64,000 nt of DNA from positions 37,383-101,382 of the forward strand of contig WFYG01000036.1 in the NCBI GenBank assembly GCA_015490195.1. The letters are read 5' to 3'. This document shows positions 59,544-64,000 of this stretch, one piece after another. The position numbers were made by a program, and so were the translations under genes. The notes under the pieces are model-generated. The model worked only from the letters and a program-made list of their open reading frames with translations, searched no databases and had not been told where the DNA came from. Within the stretch, counting starts at the first letter, position 1, and the number at the start of each line of letters is the position of its first letter. Source of the stretch: Thermovibrio sp. (GTDB lineage Bacteria > Aquificota > Aquificia > Desulfurobacteriales > Desulfurobacteriaceae).

Positions 59544-60190
59544 TGTTTGAGATATCAAAAACCTTTGAGTTCTCCGCCGCCCACTCTGTCCACTCACAGA
59601 AGTTAAACCCTGAGTGGGCTGGGAGCTCCTACCCAAAATGCCGCCGTTTGCTTGGCCACGGCCACAACTACAGGTTAACCATCTACCTGAGGTCTGAGAA
59701 GCTTGACTCTTCCCAGATGGTTACAGACTTTGGCCACCTGAAGTGGCTGAAAGAGTTTATAGACGACTGCTTTGACCACAAGCTCATAATCGGAAGCGAC
59801 GACCCAGCTTTTGAGATACTCTTTGAAAAGCTCGGAATCCTTGAAAAGGGAAAAGTAAAAGTCCCATTTGGAGAGGCAAACTTCGTTTTAGTTAACACCA
59901 GTTTCAGGCTTGAAACGGGAAGAGCCTCTGAAATTGACCTGAAACTGATTAAAGAGGTTCCATTCTTCACCTTCAACAACTACTCCTCAGAGGAAAAGAG
60001 CCCACTAACAGACTTCTACCAGAGGCTCATTGACGGAACGGCATTCTTTAAGGGCTCTCCAACATCAGAAAACCTTGCAAGGTTCTTCTACAGATTCGTA
60101 TCTGAAAACGTTAAACCTTTAGGCGTTGAGTGCTCTAAAGTGGAAATCTACGAAACTCCAACGTCGTGCGCCTCTTACAGCGAGAGATGA
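59543..60190 (+). CDS. 6-pyruvoyl-tetrahydropterin synthase/QueD family protein, long form
   Basis: A 215-residue protein. Zinc His residues appear in FEFSAAHSVHS and LLGHGHNYRL, and the catalytic Cys in YPKCRRLLGHGHNY just before. DFGHLKWLKEFIDDCFDHKL is the standard downstream block, and the terminal VEIYETPTSCASY resembles the C-terminal Glu motif. QueD members act in queuosine synthesis (making carboxy-tetrahydropterin). Usual length is 120-150; about 60 extra residues between the Asp-His block and the end make this unusual, so the substrate may differ. Confidence 0.8.
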   Translation: MFEISKTFEFSAAHSVHSQKLNPEWAGSSYPKCRRLLGHGHNYRLTIYLRSEKLDSSQMVTDFGHLKWLKEFIDDCFDHKLIIGSDDPAFEILFEKLGILEKGKVKVPFGEANFVLVNTSFRLETGRASEIDLKLIKEVPFFTFNNYSSEEKSPLTDFYQRLIDGTAFFKGSPTSENLARFFYRFVSENVKPLGVECSKVEIYETPTSCASYSER

Positions 60191-61938
60191 GGGAGAAGTT
60201 AAAGACCGTTCCAGAATTACCGGGAGTTTATCTCTTTAAAGACAGAAACGGAAAGGTTCTTTACGTCGGAAAAGCCAAATCTTTAAGAGACAGGCTCTCT
60301 ACACACCTTTCTGCAACAGACCCCAACGATAAGAGTTATAGGATTGTTAAGGCTTCCAGCGACTTTGACTACATAGTTGTAAAGAGTGAAAGGGAGGCAT
60401 TAGAGCTTGAGGCCGAACTCATTAAAAAGCATCTGCCCCCGTTTAACGTTTTATTGAAAGACGACAAGAGCTACCCCTACCTGGTCATTACAGACGAGGA
60501 GTTCCCAACGGTAAAAATTGTGAGGAAGAAAGACTCTTTAAAGGGGGAAAAGTTCGGCCCCTTTATCCCGCCAAAGAACGCAAGGAAGTTAAAGGAACTC
60601 CTCCACAGAGTATTCAAGCTGAGAAAGTGCAAGGAGTTAAAAAAGAGGGACAAGCCCTGCCTTCAGTTCTACATAGAGAGATGCACAGCCCCCTGCACGG
60701 GGAACGTTGGAAAGAGGGAGTACAGGAAGCAGGTTGAGGGAGCTCTCTCATTTTTGAAGGGAGACGTTAAAGGCCTCATAAAGAGGCTCTACAGAGAGAT
60801 AGAAGAGGCAGCAGAAAGGCTTGAATTTGAAAGGGCTGCCGCCCTGAGAGATCAGCTCCTATCGGTCAAAGAGGTCTACTCCCGGAGCTCCCTCCTCTTT
60901 GACTCCTACCCCAACTGTGACATCTTCTACTTAGAGGAGAAAAACGGCCTCTTCAACGGCGTTAAATTAACGGTAAGGAACGGAATCATCTACGGAAAAG
61001 AGATCTTCTCCTTTGACCCCGTTGACCCGTGGGAAGAGAAACTTTTAGAGGAGCTTTTCACCTACGGAAAGGCAAAACTTGATGAAAGCGTAGTTGGAAC
61101 GATATGGCTCAAGAACACCTACAGAGACGGGGAGCTCCCTGAAAGGGTTCTTATAAACTTCAAACCTCTTGATTCCTCCTTCAAAGTAGAGCCTATTCCC
61201 GAGGAACTCTTGCCTTTAGTAAAGAGGAACAGAGAGACCGTTAGGTTCAGTTACAACCTTGAGGAGCTCAAAGAGGAGTACGAAAAGGTTTTCTACGACC
61301 AGTTCCCCGGTAGAGTAGAAACTTTTGACATCTCAACACTTCAAGGAGAGGCAACTGTAGGTTCGTGCGTGGTGTGGGAGAACGGAAAGTTTGTAAAGGA
61401 TGAATACAGACGGTACAGGGTAAAAACCGTTAAGGGAGTCAACGACTACGCTGCAATGGAAGAGGTTTTAACGAGGCGGTTTAAGAGGATAAAGAGCAAA
61501 GAGGTGAAAAAGCCTGACCTTGTCCTCATAGACGGTGGAGTAGGCCAGCTCAATGTGGCGCTAAGGGTAAGAGACTCTTTAGGTCTTGACTTCAGAGTTT
61601 TCTCAATAGCAAAAAGGGAAGAGCTCGTCTTCACAGACGACGGAGAAGTTGTTGAAACGAAGAAATATCCACACCTCTTCAGGTTTTTCACCTCTTTAAG
61701 GGACGAAGCCCACAGGTTTGCACTTTCCTACAACAGAAAGGTGAGAACAAAGGAGATGCTCAAAAGCCCCCTTGACGGAATAAAAGGGCTTGGAGTCAAG
61801 AGGAGAAAGCTCATTGAGAAGTTCTACCCGGATTTGAGGGAGCTCTCTGTTGCTACTCCGGAAGAGCTCAAAAAAATAGGAATTCCTGAAAGAGTTGCTG
61901 TAAAAGTAATAGAGAGAGTCAGAAAAACCTTTGGATAG
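60187..61938 (+). CDS. uvrC: Excinuclease ABC subunit C
   Basis: A 583-residue nuclease of nucleotide excision repair. It has a GIY-YIG domain (LPGVYLFKDRNGKVLYVGKA), a Cys-rich region (CLQFYIERCTAPCTG), a UVR motif (EEAAERLEFERAAALRDQL), an RNase H-like endonuclease (DISTLQGEATVGSCVVWENG, LVLIDGGVGQLNVAL) and HhH repeats (LDGIKGLGVKRRKLIEKF). The ATG at 60187 overlaps the previous stop as ATGA; seven further upstream codons are open but unlikely. Confidence 0.97.
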   Translation: MREKLKTVPELPGVYLFKDRNGKVLYVGKAKSLRDRLSTHLSATDPNDKSYRIVKASSDFDYIVVKSEREALELEAELIKKHLPPFNVLLKDDKSYPYLVITDEEFPTVKIVRKKDSLKGEKFGPFIPPKNARKLKELLHRVFKLRKCKELKKRDKPCLQFYIERCTAPCTGNVGKREYRKQVEGALSFLKGDVKGLIKRLYREIEEAAERLEFERAAALRDQLLSVKEVYSRSSLLFDSYPNCDIFYLEEKNGLFNGVKLTVRNGIIYGKEIFSFDPVDPWEEKLLEELFTYGKAKLDESVVGTIWLKNTYRDGELPERVLINFKPLDSSFKVEPIPEELLPLVKRNRETVRFSYNLEELKEEYEKVFYDQFPGRVETFDISTLQGEATVGSCVVWENGKFVKDEYRRYRVKTVKGVNDYAAMEEVLTRRFKRIKSKEVKKPDLVLIDGGVGQLNVALRVRDSLGLDFRVFSIAKREELVFTDDGEVVETKKYPHLFRFFTSLRDEAHRFALSYNRKVRTKEMLKSPLDGIKGLGVKRRKLIEKFYPDLRELSVATPEELKKIGIPERVAVKVIERVRKTFG

Positions 61939-61948
61939 GGGGGGAGAA

Positions 61949-63058
61949 ATGTTTGACTGGAAAGATAGGATGCTCAAGAGAGGCGTTAGAAATATCTTCA
62001 AACATAACATCTGTGCAAACAGAAGCGACAGAGTTCTCATACTGACTGATACCTACAAAGAGAGGGTGGGGGAGCTCCTATTCTGGTTTGGTTCGGAGTT
62101 TACTCCGAACATCTACCACCTTACCTACAGGCCTACCGGAAGACACGGCCTTGAACCTCCCGAAGAAGTCTGGAAAGCGGCCTTTGGACTTGAGTTTCTT
62201 CAGGAGATTAAAGAGAAAGGATTACTTGACAGAATTCTGAAAAAAAAAGTTTCAGAGGGAGATGAACTTGAAGTGAAGGAAATTCTTCTTGAAACCACCT
62301 CTCCCGAGAAGCTTCCCACAGCCATTATAGCGGTTAATCAGCACTCTATAAGTCATACCCTCTTTAGAAAACTCTGTACAGAGTTCCTCTCAATCCGTTT
62401 TGCCAGCATGCCCCTCTTTGAGCCTTTCATGTTCTACACCTCTCTTCAGGCCAACTGGAACCTTGTGGCAAGGCGCTCAAAAGAGACTGCTTCTTTACTT
62501 TCAGACGCCGAAGAGGTAAGGGTAACCTGTCCCAACGGAACAGACATAACTTTCTCCGTAAAGGGTAGAGAAGGACTTGCCGACACCGGGAAGCTCTGCT
62601 CTCCTGGGGACTTTGGAAACCTTCCTGCCGGAGAGGCCTTCATAGCTCCTGTAGAGGGAACCGCAAACGGAAGATTCGTAACAAAGTACGCTCCAGACAG
62701 AAAACTAAAAGAGCCGGTAACCCTTGAAGTGGAAAATGGTTGCGTAAAGAGAGTAACGGGAGAGGAGGAGTTTTCGGACTTCCTCAATCACCTTATCCAC
62801 GAAGAGCCGAACGCAGGAAATATTGCCGAGTTTGGCGTTGGAACAAACGAAAAGGCAGAAAGGTTTGACAACATACTTGAAGCTGAGAAGATCCTGGGTA
62901 CCTGCCACATAGCCATAGGTGATAACAGCTCTTTTGGAGGTAAGGTTAGAGCCAACATCCACATAGACCTTTTAATTGAAAAGCCAACGGTGGTTTTAAG
63001 AGCGGAAGACAGAGAGGTGAAGCTGATGAAAGAGGGGGAGCTCCTCCTCGGCCACTAA
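61949..63058 (+). CDS. M29-like metallo-aminopeptidase
   Basis: A 369-residue cytoplasmic enzyme. The C-terminal metal site resembles the thermophilic M29 family: Glu in GEAFIAPVEGTANG, Glu in NIAEFGVGTNEKA, His in ILGTCHIAIGDNSSFGG, and the final NIHIDLLIEKPTV. The N-terminal half is diverged. The start is ATG 61949 behind GGGGGGGAGA. It follows uvrC by 10 bases and is likely cotranscribed. A weak hairpin terminator follows. Confidence 0.8.
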   Translation: MFDWKDRMLKRGVRNIFKHNICANRSDRVLILTDTYKERVGELLFWFGSEFTPNIYHLTYRPTGRHGLEPPEEVWKAAFGLEFLQEIKEKGLLDRILKKKVSEGDELEVKEILLETTSPEKLPTAIIAVNQHSISHTLFRKLCTEFLSIRFASMPLFEPFMFYTSLQANWNLVARRSKETASLLSDAEEVRVTCPNGTDITFSVKGREGLADTGKLCSPGDFGNLPAGEAFIAPVEGTANGRFVTKYAPDRKLKEPVTLEVENGCVKRVTGEEEFSDFLNHLIHEEPNAGNIAEFGVGTNEKAERFDNILEAEKILGTCHIAIGDNSSFGGKVRANIHIDLLIEKPTVVLRAEDREVKLMKEGELLLGH

Positions 63059-63078
63059 TTGTTAGTACTTTCTAACAC

Positions 63079-63098
63079 CTGCAGCGAGCTGCAGTTTT
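63079..63098 (+). terminator. Hairpin with short T-run after the peptidase gene
   Basis: CTGCAG-CGAG-CTGCAG followed by TTTT. It sits 21 bases after the peptidase stop and would separate the uvrC-peptidase unit from the CRISPR leader. Confidence 0.4.
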
Positions 63099-63186
63099 GA
63101 GGAATTCTGTCTTGTCCCTTGTGATGTAATTACTTTTGTGGATTTTATTAGGCTTTCATAAATAACTTATAGATAGTTCGCTGCAG

Positions 63187-63216
63187 TTGACCTTTCGCCA
63201 GGAGCTCCGCTATAAT
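63187..63216 (+). promoter_or_regulatory. CRISPR leader promoter
   Basis: TTGACC (63187-63192) and a consensus TATAAT (63211-63216), 18 bases apart, lie about 50 bases before the first repeat in the AT-rich leader (63,099-63,265). The pre-crRNA would therefore be transcribed on the + strand. Confidence 0.55.
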
Positions 63217-63265
63217 TGAAAAAGCGCTTGTAGTTCTTTGACATTTAGAATACGCTAAATCTGCC

Positions 63266-63874
63266 CTTTTATCTGAACTAGTGGGATTTAAACTCTGCAA
63301 AGAGTTCTTTAAGGAGTGCAGTAAGGTCACTTTTATCTGAACTAGTGGGATTTAAACAATAATTGTGCTTTATTTATATCAAGTGATGTGGACTCAACTT
63401 TTATCTGAACTAGTGGGATTTAAACCCTCTTGGCCACATAGGCAGGCCCGGTAAACCTTTTCCTTTTATCTGAACTAGTGGGATTTAAACTTCTGTTAGC
63501 TTTAACTACGAGAACATCTGCACCGTCTTTTATCTGAACTAGTGGGATTTAAACGATTTCAGGGCGCCTTTCAAAGTCTAACCTGAGAGCTTTTATCTGA
63601 ACTAGTGGGATTTAAACTGAGTTGAATTGACAGCATGAACTGTCTGACTAATTCTTTTATCTGAACTAGTGGGATTTAAACCCGGTTTCAGCTCTGAGGG
63701 TTTTTGCCGCCCGGCTATCTTTTATCTGAACTAGTGGGATTTAAACCGCAAAGGTTTGTATCGAACTTCTCCTCCGGCATAGCTTTTATCTGAACTAGTG
63801 GGATTTAAACTAAACGGTAGAGACTACCTGGCAGAAACCAGGAAAACTCTTATCTGAACTAGTGGGATTTAAAC
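63266..63874 (+). CRISPR. CRISPR array: ten 28-base repeats, nine spacers
   Basis: Repeats start at 63266, 63330, 63398, 63463, 63527, 63590, 63654, 63719, 63783 and 63847. Each begins CTTTTATCTGAACTAG and ends GGGATTTAAAC; the last one has a single change (CTCTTATC), as expected at the leader-distal end. Spacers are 35-40 bases. The ending ATTTAAAC resembles the 8-base handle of type I-B/III crRNAs. Orientation agrees with the upstream promoter. No cas gene is in the window and I saw no spacer match to the local element. Confidence 0.97.
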
Positions 63875-63945
63875 GATTTTTGTTTCCATAAACTTTAGTT
63901 CTTTGGGACTATATTTAATTGTCTACTTTCTAAATTGGAGGACAG

Positions 63946-64000
63946 TTGAAGGAAAGAATAAAAAGCCTTTATGCTCGGTTGAAGAAGGTTCCAAAAAGGA
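63946..64000 (+). CDS. Start of an unknown gene (cut by window end)
   Basis: A TTG at 63946 behind GGAGG opens an unbroken frame to the window edge, beginning MKERIKSLYARLKKVPKR. It starts 71 bases after the array. The 18 visible residues are basic and helical and do not allow a family assignment. Confidence 0.45.
   Translation, partial: MKERIKSLYARLKKVPKR

Noticed and set aside
63294-63846. Spacer matches to the local virus-like element
   Set aside because: Reading by eye found none; a proper alignment on both strands is needed to be sure.

Overview
The window looks like chromosome from a thermophilic Gram-negative bacterium, most plausibly Aquificota of the Desulfurobacteriaceae type (Thermovibrio/Desulfurobacterium-like). 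This is inferred from the Lys/Glu-rich proteins, lean gene packing, a molybdopterin formate dehydrogenase, SelB, a PurT formate-using enzyme and CRISPR with 28-base repeats. No rRNA or tRNA gene was recognised. The palindrome GGAGCTCC is strikingly frequent throughout.

1-10,210: a curli (functional amyloid) locus on the + strand. It has a CsgD-like regulator, a SPOR-plus-barrel outer-membrane protein, a TPR lipoprotein, a giant 614-residue curlin, CsgE, CsgF, CsgG and an 852-residue ankyrin protein. Control looks layered: a promoter and a nested RNA fold that could hide the curlin ribosome site, a terminator hairpin coded inside the CsgE signal peptide, and an internal promoter before csgG. 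10,211-21,166: housekeeping genes (glnD, phospholipase D-like lipoprotein, secG, tpiA, clpX, trpF, a Dps-like ferritin, aspS), a two-repeat CRISPR remnant, an unknown small gene pair and comEC.

21,200-34,800 (ends approximate): an integrated virus-like element, the most unusual part of the window. A short + strand arm carries small proteins, an excisionase-like protein, a 431-residue coiled-coil protein and a tyrosine integrase. A long - strand arm carries a transglutaminase-like protein, several small membrane proteins, an Arg-rich NP-motif protein, three small beta-rich proteins (two with matching C-termini), holin-like proteins, an M15 peptidase, a beta-helix-like protein, a lytic transglycosylase and a spermidine-synthase homologue. 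No terminase, portal, tape measure or convincing packaging ATPase is visible, which suggests a tailless virus of an unfamiliar kind. At its far end sit an HU-like protein and an IS110-family DEDD recombinase, with a 77-base cloverleaf-like structure just upstream that is a candidate bridge RNA.

34,810-63,058: core genes. These include speD, dksA, an aminotransferase, a TetR gene with a 16-bp palindromic operator feeding a fused BadF/BcrA-type activase, a nitrilase, msrA, purT, a SIMPL protein, an AEC transporter, selB, rny, fthC, zapA, pheT/pheS, a WYL regulator, rsmA, a Cys-type formate dehydrogenase, lolA, rsmD, a PTPS/QueD-like enzyme, uvrC and an M29-like peptidase. 63,059-64,000: a ten-repeat CRISPR array with a promoter-bearing leader and the first codons of another gene; no cas gene is in the window.
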